Shown here: positions 32,710 to 40,449 of the stretch, in pieces
Position numbering within the stretch: position 1 is the stretch's first letter
Layout: each line of letters opens with the position of its first letter
Assembly: GCF_051400755.1 (NCBI RefSeq)
Contig: NZ_JBLFFL010000005.1
Location: forward strand, 62,001-126,000
DNA: 64,000 nt
Source: Parapedobacter sp051400755
Lineage (GTDB): Bacteria; Bacteroidota; Bacteroidia; Sphingobacteriales; Sphingobacteriaceae
Direction: 5' to 3'
Translations under genes and position numbers: made by a program
Notes under the pieces: generated by a model
Told to the model about the DNA's origin: nothing
The model's database searches: none
Seen by the model: only the letters and a program-made list of their open reading frames with translations

Positions 32710-33363
32710 ATGGGAATCATCGAAGAAGGTATCAACGGTCCCTTCCGGGGAAAAGCCGGGAGTGTCATCGGCAGCAGTTGGCGAAAGATCAACTACATCA
32801 AGGGGCTGCCCCGCAAGAAGAAGCGTGAACCCACGCCGGAGCAGGCATTGCAGCGCCGGAAGTTTGCCTTGCTGAATGCGTTTCTACGAGACTATGCCCG
32901 CGTGCTCGAGATCGGGTTTGGGCAGTATACCAGCCGGGCCACGGGGGTCAATGCGGCGTTCCGGTTCAATTATGACCATGCCTTTCTTGGCGAGGGAGAC
33001 GACCTGATGCTTGACACCCCGGCATTGAAGCTGAGCCACGGTTCACTCGCCGCAGCCGGGCTGGAGAGCGCCTGGCTGGAGGGCAATACCCTGCACGTCG
33101 CTTGGCATCCCAAGACCTATGGGATCAACGGCTCAGCGGATGATACCGCCTACATCCTCGTCCGCCACACGATCGGACGAGTTACCGGCAACAATAGCAT
33201 AACCGGACTGCGCCATGAGGGCAGTGCCCAGCATCACTTCAAAGATTTACAGGAACGGGGATATTCCGAATTTCATGTCTGGCTGTTCTTTGCCGATCGA
33301 GAAGGAAAGCGCGTGTCCAAGACCGTTTATATTCCCCTCGAAAACTCAACCCCAAATACCTGA
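32710..33363 (+). CDS. DUF6266 family protein (first of a tandem pair)
   Basis: The 217-residue protein has the DUF6266 N-terminus 'NGPFRGKAGSVIGSSWRKIN', then 'YIKGLPRKKKREPTPEQALQ', followed by 'RRKFALLNAFLRDYARVLEI'. The second half is beta-rich ('VAWHPKTYGINGSADDTAYI', 'GYSEFHVWLFFADREGKRVS', 'KTVYIPL'). The family is restricted to Bacteroidota and has no known function. No signal peptide is seen. The next gene begins 2 bp after the stop and is a diverged paralogue, so the pair is one operon. Upstream lie a -7 box and the phased TCGTC array. Confidence 0.85.
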   Translation: MGIIEEGINGPFRGKAGSVIGSSWRKINYIKGLPRKKKREPTPEQALQRRKFALLNAFLRDYARVLEIGFGQYTSRATGVNAAFRFNYDHAFLGEGDDLMLDTPALKLSHGSLAAAGLESAWLEGNTLHVAWHPKTYGINGSADDTAYILVRHTIGRVTGNNSITGLRHEGSAQHHFKDLQERGYSEFHVWLFFADREGKRVSKTVYIPLENSTPNT

Positions 33364-33365
33364 CC

Positions 33366-33926
33366 ATGGATTTCTTCTACGACAAAAACCGCCCCAAGGC
33401 AACCGAAAAAACTTACGGCAAGCTCGCCGTGCAGCAGCGCATGCGCCTTGCCATGGCATTCCTCAACCCATTGCGGTCCATTGTCGCCGAAGGATGGGCA
33501 AGCCAAGGGAAAGGCAACAAAAGCAAGGCATTCGGGCAAGCCCTGAAAAACCTGATGCACGATGCCCTGGAGGGGCAATATCCGGAACAGCGCATCATCC
33601 CCGAGCGGGTGCTCATCAGCATGGGCATCCTTCCGGGTGTGCAGGTAGAAGACGTGGTGATCGGGCAGCACGAACTGGAGATCCATTTTTCCAGCGAAAC
33701 CAATCCCTTGGCCGGTGCGGGAGACGAGGTGGTGCTGGTGGTCTACAGCCCCGAAGAAGGGATCGCCGGCCGGAATACCGAAGCCTGCACCCGGAGCGAC
33801 GGAACGCTCCGCGTGGAACTGCCCCCGCCCCTATGGGGCATTCCCTTCCATGCTTACCTCTTCGCGTGCAACGCCCGCAAAAGACAGTACAGCAAAAGCG
33901 TGTACATCGGGCAGTTGGGTGGGTAG
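33366..33926 (+). CDS. DUF6266-like protein (second of the pair)
   Basis: The 186-residue protein resembles its neighbour in outline: an N-terminal basic/helical part ('QQRMRLAMAFLNPLRSIVAE', compare 'KFALLNAFLRDYARVLEIGF') and a beta-rich second half ('EVVLVVYSPEEGIAG', 'PFHAYLFACNARKRQYSKSV', 'YIGQLGG', compare 'FHVWLFFADREGKRVSKTVY'). The N-terminal GPFRGKAGSV signature is absent, so it is a divergent or partial family member. No signal peptide or catalytic motif is visible. Function unknown; cotranscription with the first member is inferred from the 2-bp gap. Confidence 0.75.
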   Translation: MDFFYDKNRPKATEKTYGKLAVQQRMRLAMAFLNPLRSIVAEGWASQGKGNKSKAFGQALKNLMHDALEGQYPEQRIIPERVLISMGILPGVQVEDVVIGQHELEIHFSSETNPLAGAGDEVVLVVYSPEEGIAGRNTEACTRSDGTLRVELPPPLWGIPFHAYLFACNARKRQYSKSVYIGQLGG

Positions 33927-33929
33927 CCA

Positions 33930-33960
33930 TTTGGAATTTATCAAAAAACGAGTACCTTTG
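33930..33960 (+). promoter_or_regulatory. Promoter of the exopolysaccharide locus
   Basis: TTTG (33930-33933), a 19-bp spacer and TACCTTTG (33953-33960) match the Bacteroidota -33/-7 promoter well. The start would fall near 33965, about 20 bases before ATG 33986. The -7 box and its flanks share 17 of 18 bases with the internal promoter at 38156-38173. Confidence 0.65.
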
Positions 33961-33985
33961 TTGCTCAATTAGTTTGGTCGATCCG

Positions 33986-34489
33986 ATGCTTGATTCACTC
34001 ATTACCTCCAAGACCCGTCTGCGCCTGTTGGTGAAATTCTTCATCAACACCGCCAACCGCGGACACATGCGGGGCCTAGCCGAGGAATTCAACGAATCTA
34101 CCAATGCCATCCGCAAGGAACTCAATAACCTATCCGAAGCCGGATATTTAGATAAACAAGCCGAGCAAAATCGCGTTTCCTACCGGGCCAATGTGAAGCA
34201 CCCCTTGTTTGGCTCCCTGCAAGACATCGTACATAAGTATCTGGGGTTGGATCGTATTGTCGAAACGGTGCTGCAACGGATGGGCGATGTGGAGCAAGTG
34301 GTGCTCACGGGCGACTATGCCGAGGGGCGCGACAGCGGTCTCATTGAAGTCACCATCGTCGGGCCAGCGCTCAATGCCGACTACCTCGAGCAGCTCGGCC
34401 CCAAGGTGGAGGGTGTCATCGGCCGAAAGGTGCAGTTTACGCTGAGGACAGAAAAAACGAAAAAAGGGTTAATATTGTACGAGCAGTGA
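33986..34489 (+). CDS. Winged-helix regulator with nucleotidyltransferase-like domain, head of the EPS locus
   Basis: The 167-residue protein has an N-terminal winged helix ('MLDSLITSKTRLRLLVKFFI', 'MRGLAEEFNESTNAIRKELN', 'NLSEAGYLDKQAEQNRVSYR') and a C-terminal domain with 'VVLTGDYAEGRDSGLIEVTI', which recalls a degenerate MNT-type nucleotidyltransferase fold. Similar proteins head polysaccharide gene clusters in Sphingobacteriaceae, where they are presumed to regulate the locus. The start is set by the promoter at 33930-33960. It is 19 bp upstream of the UDP-sugar dehydrogenase gene, so it is probably cotranscribed and self-regulating. Confidence 0.85.
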   Translation: MLDSLITSKTRLRLLVKFFINTANRGHMRGLAEEFNESTNAIRKELNNLSEAGYLDKQAEQNRVSYRANVKHPLFGSLQDIVHKYLGLDRIVETVLQRMGDVEQVVLTGDYAEGRDSGLIEVTIVGPALNADYLEQLGPKVEGVIGRKVQFTLRTEKTKKGLILYEQ

Positions 34490-34508
34490 AGCGACATCGC
34501 TAACCAAT

Positions 34509-35822
34509 ATGATCAATAACCATATACCGCATACCACTCAAGAAGCCCGCATCGTTATCGTCGGCCTCGGCTATGTCGGCCTGCCGTTGGCGGTGGCGTT
34601 TGCGGCTAAGTATGATGTATTGGGTTTTGATATAGACGAAAAGCGCATAGCCGAATTAAAAGCGGGGAAAGATCATACGCGCGAGGTGGATCTGTATGCA
34701 TTCCATGCAGTGACCACCAACCACCAACCACTGGCCACCGGCCTCACCTTTTCATCCGATCCTGACGATCTTCGCCCCTGTAATACCTACATCGTCACCG
34801 TCCCCACGCCCATCGATCAGTTCAAGGCACCGGATTTAACCCCATTGATCAGCGCCTCCGAGATGCTGGGCAAGGTGCTTAAGGCAGGTGACGTCGTTAT
34901 CTACGAATCTACGGTATATCCCGGTTGCACCGAAGAAGACTGCGTGCCCGTATTGGAGCGCGTATCCGGGCTGGTATTCAATAAAGACTTCTTCGTAGGC
35001 TATTCACCAGAGCGCATCAACCCCGGCGACAAGATCAATACACTCACTACCATCAAGAAAGTGACCAGCGGCTCCACACCCGAGGCTGCTGTTTGGGTCG
35101 ATAATCTCTACCGTTCCATCATTGATGCCGGTACGCATCAAGCACCCAGCATCAAGGTCGCCGAAGCATCCAAAGCCATTGAAAACGCACAGCGCGATGT
35201 CAACATTTCCTTTGTAAATGAATTGGCATTGATTTTCGACCGCATGGGTATCGATACCTACGACGTGCTCGAAGCCGCAGGGACCAAATGGAATTTCCTG
35301 CCTTACAAACCCGGTCTGGTCGGCGGGCATTGCATCGGTGTAGACCCCTATTACCTCGCCCACCGGGCCGAGCGTTTGGGTTATACGCCCAACGTCATCC
35401 TTTCCGGTCGACGGGTCAATGAGCAGATGGGAGCCTTTGTCGCCAATAAAGTGGTGAAGCTGATGCTGCAAAAAGACATTCCCGTCAAAGGAGCCAAGGC
35501 ATTGATCATGGGGATTACCTTTAAGGAAAACTGTCCCGACATCCGCAATACAGGGGCGGTGCATATCTATCACGAGCTGGTACAGTTTGGCCTCGCGGTA
35601 GACATCTATGATCCATGGGCCAATGCGGGGGAAGTTAGCAGGAATTATGGAGTGGAGGTGCTTGATAGGATAAACGATGAAGCCGTCTATGACGTCATCG
35701 TGGTGGCGGTGGCGCATCGGGATTTTTTAGAATTTGATTATCAGCGCGCCAAACGAACCAACGGGGTGATTTTTGATACCAAGGCGTGTTTGGATAGGGA
35801 GTTGGTGGATGGGAGGTTATGA
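34509..35822 (+). CDS. UDP-sugar 6-dehydrogenase (WecC/TviB type)
   Basis: The 437-residue enzyme oxidises a UDP-HexNAc to its uronic acid with two NAD. It has the Rossmann motif 'VIVGLGYVGLPLAVAFA', 'TYIVTVPTPID', 'YESTVYPGCTEEDCVPVLE', 'FFVGYSPERINPGDK' and the catalytic Cys in 'GGHCIGVDPYYLAHRAERLG'. The sequence is close to UDP-GlcNAc/UDP-GalNAc 6-dehydrogenases of the VipA/TviB group; the exact sugar is not certain. Residues ~68-77 (TTNHQPLATG) are encoded by four 7-bp repeat units (34711-34738), an oddity treated in the findings. It is the first biosynthetic gene of the locus. Confidence 0.92.
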   Translation: MINNHIPHTTQEARIVIVGLGYVGLPLAVAFAAKYDVLGFDIDEKRIAELKAGKDHTREVDLYAFHAVTTNHQPLATGLTFSSDPDDLRPCNTYIVTVPTPIDQFKAPDLTPLISASEMLGKVLKAGDVVIYESTVYPGCTEEDCVPVLERVSGLVFNKDFFVGYSPERINPGDKINTLTTIKKVTSGSTPEAAVWVDNLYRSIIDAGTHQAPSIKVAEASKAIENAQRDVNISFVNELALIFDRMGIDTYDVLEAAGTKWNFLPYKPGLVGGHCIGVDPYYLAHRAERLGYTPNVILSGRRVNEQMGAFVANKVVKLMLQKDIPVKGAKALIMGITFKENCPDIRNTGAVHIYHELVQFGLAVDIYDPWANAGEVSRNYGVEVLDRINDEAVYDVIVVAVAHRDFLEFDYQRAKRTNGVIFDTKACLDRELVDGRL

Positions 35823-35853
35823 TTTGCAACGAAAACAATACAGCATATAACAA

Positions 35854-36408
35854 ATGAAGGCCATAGAAACCCATTTGAAGGGTTGTTATGTTATTGAACC
35901 CGCGGTATTCAACGATAGCAGAGGTTATTTTTTTGAAAGTTTCAATGAAGCGAAGTTTCAGGAAACTATAGGTGTAAGTACACCCTTTGTGCAAGATAAC
36001 CAATCCTTTTCTACCAGAGGCGTGTTGCGGGGCCTACATGCCCAAGCTGGGGAGCATGCTCAAGCCAAACTGGTGCGCGTACTGCAAGGCGAAGTATTAG
36101 ATGTTGCAGTAGACGCCCGTCCGGATTCCGAAACATTCGGTCAGCATGTAGCTGTACAATTATCAGGTGGCAATAACCTTCAGTTATATATTCCCCGAGG
36201 TTTTTTGCATGGGTTTGTCGTCTTATCCGAAACAGCCTCTTTCTTCTATAAATGCGACAACTACTACAACAAAGCTTCCGAAGCCGGCATCCGCTATAAT
36301 GATCCAGCATTGAAGATTGACTGGGTATTACCCTCGGATGAATTGATCGTTGCCGATAAAGATAGGGTACTCCCATTGTTTGATGAAATTTATAAACGTC
36401 AATCATGA
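35854..36408 (+). CDS. rfbC: dTDP-4-dehydrorhamnose 3,5-epimerase (RfbC)
   Basis: The 184-residue protein matches RfbC/RmlC, which epimerises dTDP-4-keto-6-deoxyglucose at C3 and C5. It has 'PAVFNDSRGYFFESFNEAKF', 'VQDNQSFSTRGVLRGLHAQ' (catalytic His in RGLH), 'HAQAKLVRVLQGEVLDVAVD', and 'LYIPRGFLHGFVVLSETASF'. The order rfbC-rfbD-rfbA is compact: its TGA overlaps the rfbD ATG by 4 bp. Its substrate must be made by an RfbB encoded elsewhere. Confidence 0.96.
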   Translation: MKAIETHLKGCYVIEPAVFNDSRGYFFESFNEAKFQETIGVSTPFVQDNQSFSTRGVLRGLHAQAGEHAQAKLVRVLQGEVLDVAVDARPDSETFGQHVAVQLSGGNNLQLYIPRGFLHGFVVLSETASFFYKCDNYYNKASEAGIRYNDPALKIDWVLPSDELIVADKDRVLPLFDEIYKRQS

Positions 36409-37274
36409 AGATCTTAGTAACGGGTTTAAACGGACAGCTGGGGTCGGAGCTCAAGGAATTGAGCAGACTGTATGACGGCCTCGACTTTATCTTTGTTGGC
36501 AGAGACGAATTCGCACTGGACAATGTCGGCGGTATTTCCGAACGTCTCGACGCTGTAAATCCTGATTTTGTTGTCAATGCTGCTGCGTACACGGCAGTTG
36601 ATCTGGCTGAAAAAGAGATCGATTTAGCCGATAAGGTCAATCACCTTGCCGTCAAACAAATGGCAGATTGGTGCCGAAGCAACGATGCAAGATTGATTCA
36701 CATTTCGACCGACTACGTATTCGATGGAAACAGCGACCGTCCGTTGGTTGAAGAGGCCGAAAAAGCGCCCATCAACGTATACGGCCATACCAAGCACTTG
36801 GGAGAAGAGGCTATTAAGGCATCCGAAGCAGATGCTATCATTATCCGAACGGCATGGGTATATTCAACTTTTGGGAAGAATTTCGTGAAAACCATGCTAC
36901 GGTTGATGAATGACCGAGACCAGATTTCAGTGGTAAACGACCAGATCGGCAGCCCCACATATGCTCATGATTCGGCAAAGGTAATATTGGACATTATCCA
37001 GTCTAACAAATGGATAAACGGCGTATACCATTATTCAAACGAAGGACGGGTTTCCTGGTATGATTTTGCTGTGGCCATTCGAGATATTCAAGGGCTGCAA
37101 TGTAATATCAAAGGGATTCCGACGGAAGCTTACCCTACTCCGGCCAAGCGACCGAAGTATTCGCTATTAGATAAACGAAAGATAAAAGAGACATTTGGTG
37201 TCGATGTGTCTGACTGGAAGGCTAGTTTAACCACCTGTCTAACTAAACTATCACATAAACACATCATCGAATAA
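36405..37274 (+). CDS. rfbD: dTDP-4-dehydrorhamnose reductase (RfbD)
   Basis: The 289-residue SDR enzyme makes the final reduction to dTDP-L-rhamnose. It shows the nucleotide-binding 'VTGLNGQLGSELKEL', 'NAAAYTAVDLAE', 'STDYVFDGN', the catalytic Tyr-Lys in 'YGHTKHLGE', and 'RTAWVYSTFGKNFVKTMLRL'. Length is normal. It overlaps rfbC by 4 bp (ATGA) and is followed 10 bp later by rfbA. Confidence 0.96.
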   Translation: MKILVTGLNGQLGSELKELSRLYDGLDFIFVGRDEFALDNVGGISERLDAVNPDFVVNAAAYTAVDLAEKEIDLADKVNHLAVKQMADWCRSNDARLIHISTDYVFDGNSDRPLVEEAEKAPINVYGHTKHLGEEAIKASEADAIIIRTAWVYSTFGKNFVKTMLRLMNDRDQISVVNDQIGSPTYAHDSAKVILDIIQSNKWINGVYHYSNEGRVSWYDFAVAIRDIQGLQCNIKGIPTEAYPTPAKRPKYSLLDKRKIKETFGVDVSDWKASLTTCLTKLSHKHIIE

Positions 37275-37284
37275 AGAACACAGT

Positions 37285-38157
37285 ATGAAAGGAATAATCC
37301 TTGCAGGCGGCTCGGGCACACGATTACACCCGCTTACCTTAGCGGTAAGCAAACAGCTGATGCCTGTATACGATAAACCCATGATTTATTATCCGCTGTC
37401 TACATTGATGCTGGCTGGGATTAATGAAATATTGATTATTTCCACACCTCACGACCTTCCCCATTTTGAAAAGCTGCTAGGTGATGGGTCACAACTTGGC
37501 TGTAAGTTCAGTTACGCTGTACAGGCGGAACCAAACGGCCTCGCGCAAGCATTTGTCATCGGCGAGCAATTTATCGGAAAGGATAAGGTCGCACTCGTAT
37601 TAGGCGATAATATCTTTTACGGCTCGGGAATGTCTGCGTTATTGCAAAATGCGACTCAAGTAGATGGGGGGTTGGTGTTTGCTTACCAAGTACACGATCC
37701 TGAACGCTATGGTGTGGTAGCATTTGATGGCGACAATAATGTCGTGTCTATTGAAGAAAAACCCGCCAAACCGAAGTCGAATTATGCAGTACCGGGGCTT
37801 TATTTTTATGATAACTCCGTACTGGAGATCGCCAAAAATATCCAACCTTCAGCCAGAGGCGAATACGAAATCACGGATATAAATAAAGAATATCTCCGTC
37901 AAAGGAAACTGAAGGTCAGTGTATTCAATCGTGGCACGGCATGGCTGGATACGGGTACCTTCGATTCGTTGATGCAGGCCGGCCAGTTTGTGCAGGTAAT
38001 TGAGGAACGCCAAGGATTAAAGATTGGCGCTATAGAAGAGGTGGCGTATCGAATGAATTATATCAATGAAGGCCAATTGGAAACATTAGCCGAGCCGCTA
38101 CGGAAAAGCGGTTATGGAGAATACTTATTACGTATTTGTAAGCCTATATATAAATGA
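37285..38157 (+). CDS. rfbA: Glucose-1-phosphate thymidylyltransferase (RfbA)
   Basis: The 290-residue enzyme couples dTTP and glucose-1-phosphate to make dTDP-glucose, the first step of the rhamnose branch. It has 'ILAGGSGTRLHPLTLAVSKQ' (nucleotide-binding loop), 'PVYDKPMIYYPLSTLMLAGI', 'LGDNIFYG', 'SIEEKPAKPKSNYAVPGLYF', and 'RGTAWLDTGTFDSL'. It ends the dTDP group; a second promoter for gmd overlaps its 3' end. Confidence 0.97.
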   Translation: MKGIILAGGSGTRLHPLTLAVSKQLMPVYDKPMIYYPLSTLMLAGINEILIISTPHDLPHFEKLLGDGSQLGCKFSYAVQAEPNGLAQAFVIGEQFIGKDKVALVLGDNIFYGSGMSALLQNATQVDGGLVFAYQVHDPERYGVVAFDGDNNVVSIEEKPAKPKSNYAVPGLYFYDNSVLEIAKNIQPSARGEYEITDINKEYLRQRKLKVSVFNRGTAWLDTGTFDSLMQAGQFVQVIEERQGLKIGAIEEVAYRMNYINEGQLETLAEPLRKSGYGEYLLRICKPIYK

Positions 38158-38173
38158 GTACTTTTGTTGCTCA
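38135..38173 (+). promoter_or_regulatory. Internal promoter for gmd and downstream genes
   Basis: TTTG (38135-38138), a 20-bp spacer and TACTTTTG (38159-38166) fit the Bacteroidota promoter. The block 38156-38173 (GAGTACTTTTGTTGCTCA) matches 33950-33967 in 17 of 18 bases, so both may answer to the same sigma or regulator. The transcript would have a leader of about 27 bases. Confidence 0.6.
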
Positions 38174-38197
38174 TACCAGGCAGTGGATAAATACTAA

Positions 38198-39310
38198 ATG
38201 AAAACAGCATTTATAACAGGCGTAACTGGCCAGGATGGAGCTTATCTGAGTGAGTTCCTATTGAAAAAAGGCTATACGGTGCACGGTCTTAAACGCCGTA
38301 CATCTTTATTCAACACCGATCGTATTGATCACTTATATGAAGATCCCCATGTAGCGCATCCAAAGTTTATTCTACATTACGGCGACATGACGGATAGCAC
38401 GAATCTCATCCGGCTTATACAAGAAATCCAGCCCGACGAAGTCTACAACCTCGCGGCCATGAGCCATGTTAAGGTTAGCTTCGATACACCCGAGTATACA
38501 GCCAATGCCGACGGCATCGGCACACTGCGTCTGCTTGAAGCTATTCGTTTTCTCGGTTTGGAAAAGAAGACCCGTATATACCAAGCTTCTACATCTGAGC
38601 TTTATGGACTGGTACAGGCGGTGCCGCAATCCGAGACTACCCCATTTTATCCACGTAGCCCATATGCCGTAGCGAAACTTTATGCTTATTGGATTACGGT
38701 GAATTATCGAGAGGCCTATAATATATTTGCTTGCAACGGCATTTTATTTAACCATGAGTCGCCGATACGAGGCGAGACATTCGTGACACGCAAGATCACC
38801 CGTGCCGCCGCACGTATTGCCATGGGCTTGCAAGATAAACTTTACCTTGGTAATCTCGATGCCCAACGTGACTGGGGGCATGCGAAGGATTATGTACGGA
38901 TGATGTGGATGATCCTTCAGGCTAAAGAGGCTGAAGATTGGGTCATTGCTACTGGAAAGACGACACCCGTGCGCGATTTTGTTCGAATGGCTTTTGCGGA
39001 AGCCGGTATCGAACTCGAGTTTACTGGGGAGGGCGTGGAAGAGCGGGGCTATATCAAGTCATGCAACCATCCGGAATACCAATTGGAAATCGGTAAAGAA
39101 GTGCTAGTGGTAGATCCGAAATATTTCCGACCCACCGAGGTGGAGCTGCTTATTGGTGATCCATCTAAAGCGAAAACCAAATTGGGCTGGGTGCCTGAAT
39201 ATGATTTGCAGGACTTAGTAAAGGACATGATGGAAGGCGACATCAAGCTGATGAAAAAAGAACAATACCTTAAGGCGGGCGGCTACCAGACACTGAATTA
39301 TTTTGAATAA
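38198..39310 (+). CDS. gmd: GDP-mannose 4,6-dehydratase (Gmd)
   Basis: The 370-residue SDR enzyme converts GDP-mannose to GDP-4-keto-6-deoxymannose. It has 'AFITGVTGQDGAYLSEFLLK', 'VHGLKRRTSLFNTDRIDHLY', the catalytic 'YAVAKLYAYWITVNYREAY', 'GILFNHESPIRGETFVTRKI' and 'GNLDAQRDWGHAKDYV'. Length agrees with E. coli Gmd. Its stop TAA overlaps the fcl ATG by one base, so the two steps to GDP-L-fucose are translationally coupled. Confidence 0.97.
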   Translation: MKTAFITGVTGQDGAYLSEFLLKKGYTVHGLKRRTSLFNTDRIDHLYEDPHVAHPKFILHYGDMTDSTNLIRLIQEIQPDEVYNLAAMSHVKVSFDTPEYTANADGIGTLRLLEAIRFLGLEKKTRIYQASTSELYGLVQAVPQSETTPFYPRSPYAVAKLYAYWITVNYREAYNIFACNGILFNHESPIRGETFVTRKITRAAARIAMGLQDKLYLGNLDAQRDWGHAKDYVRMMWMILQAKEAEDWVIATGKTTPVRDFVRMAFAEAGIELEFTGEGVEERGYIKSCNHPEYQLEIGKEVLVVDPKYFRPTEVELLIGDPSKAKTKLGWVPEYDLQDLVKDMMEGDIKLMKKEQYLKAGGYQTLNYFE

Positions 39311-40401
39311 TGGATAAGGCCTCCAAAATATATGTTGCTGGGCACCGCGGTCTCGTGGGTAGCGCGATTCTGAAAAGCCTTCAAGAAAAAGGCTATTCCA
39401 ATCTGGTGACCCGCTCCCACACCGAATTGGACTTGATAGATCCAGTTGCCGTGTCAAATTTCTTCGTCAATGAAAAACCTCAATACGTGTTTCTAGCGGC
39501 GGCAAAAGTAGGCGGTATTGTGGCGAATAGCACTTATAGGGCCGATTTCATCTATGAGAATCTGATGATTCAGAACAACGTGATTCACCAGAGTTACAAA
39601 AACGGTGTTAAGAAATTACTATTCCTCGGCAGTACCTGCATCTATCCCAAGGAAGCACCGCAGCCAATGCCGGAGGATTCGCTGCTGACCGGTCCGCTGG
39701 AATATACCAACGAGCCCTATGCTATTGCGAAGATTGCCGGCATTAAACTTTGCGAAAGCTATAATATCCAATACGGTACCAACTTCATATCGGTAATGCC
39801 TACCAATCTATATGGGCCCAACGATAATTTTGATTTGGAGAAATCGCATGTATTACCTGCATTGATCCGGAAGATACACCTGGGCAAAGCTCTTGAGAAT
39901 AAGGATTGGACAGGCATCCGTCTGGATTTGGATAAACACCCTATAGAGGGAGTGTCCGGAAGCGGCACAGAGGAAGAGATACTGCGCGTTCTCACTAAAT
40001 ATGGTATCCGTTATGGCACCGACAATAGCGTGCAAATCGAAATCTGGGGTTCAGGCAACCCAATGCGGGAATTCCTATGGAGCGAAGATATGGCCGACGC
40101 CTGTGTATTTATCATGGAAAACAAGGATTTTAAGGATTTGGTGACCCCGCACAATCAGGAAGTCCGGAACACCCATATTAATATTGGTACAGGCGAAGAT
40201 ATCAGTATCAGGGAGCTGGCTTACCTGATCCGGCAGGTAGTAGTTTTTGAAGGAGAATTTTTCTTTAATACAGATAAACCGGACGGAACGTTAAAGAAAC
40301 TGACCGACCCGGCGAAGCTGAATGGATTGGGTTGGAAGTATAAGATAAGCCTTGAACAGGGTTTAAGGGCAATTTATAGCTGGTACCTGCAACAACTATA
40401 A
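39310..40401 (+). CDS. fcl: GDP-L-fucose synthase (Fcl/WcaG)
   Basis: The 363-residue epimerase/reductase converts the Gmd product to GDP-L-fucose. It shows 'VAGHRGLVGSAILKSL', 'AAAKVGGIVANSTYRADFIY', 'FLGSTCIYPKEAPQPMPED', the catalytic Tyr-Lys in 'NEPYAIAKIAGIKLCESY' and 'PTNLYGPNDNFD'. It is longer than E. coli Fcl (about 320 residues) by an insert near 'GVSGSGTEEEILRVLTKYGI', which I believe is usual in Bacteroidota. It overlaps gmd by 1 bp. Confidence 0.96.
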   Translation: MDKASKIYVAGHRGLVGSAILKSLQEKGYSNLVTRSHTELDLIDPVAVSNFFVNEKPQYVFLAAAKVGGIVANSTYRADFIYENLMIQNNVIHQSYKNGVKKLLFLGSTCIYPKEAPQPMPEDSLLTGPLEYTNEPYAIAKIAGIKLCESYNIQYGTNFISVMPTNLYGPNDNFDLEKSHVLPALIRKIHLGKALENKDWTGIRLDLDKHPIEGVSGSGTEEEILRVLTKYGIRYGTDNSVQIEIWGSGNPMREFLWSEDMADACVFIMENKDFKDLVTPHNQEVRNTHINIGTGEDISIRELAYLIRQVVVFEGEFFFNTDKPDGTLKKLTDPAKLNGLGWKYKISLEQGLRAIYSWYLQQL

Positions 40402-40449
40402 ATGTATTATGGTGTTGCTGAATATAGAAGAAGGTAGTGTAAAAAAAAA

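Noticed and set aside
33215..33985. Long N-terminal part of the frame that contains the winged-helix regulator
   Set aside because: It runs through the DUF6266 genes in another frame; the promoter at 33930-33960 and the MLDSLITSKTR start fit the family.
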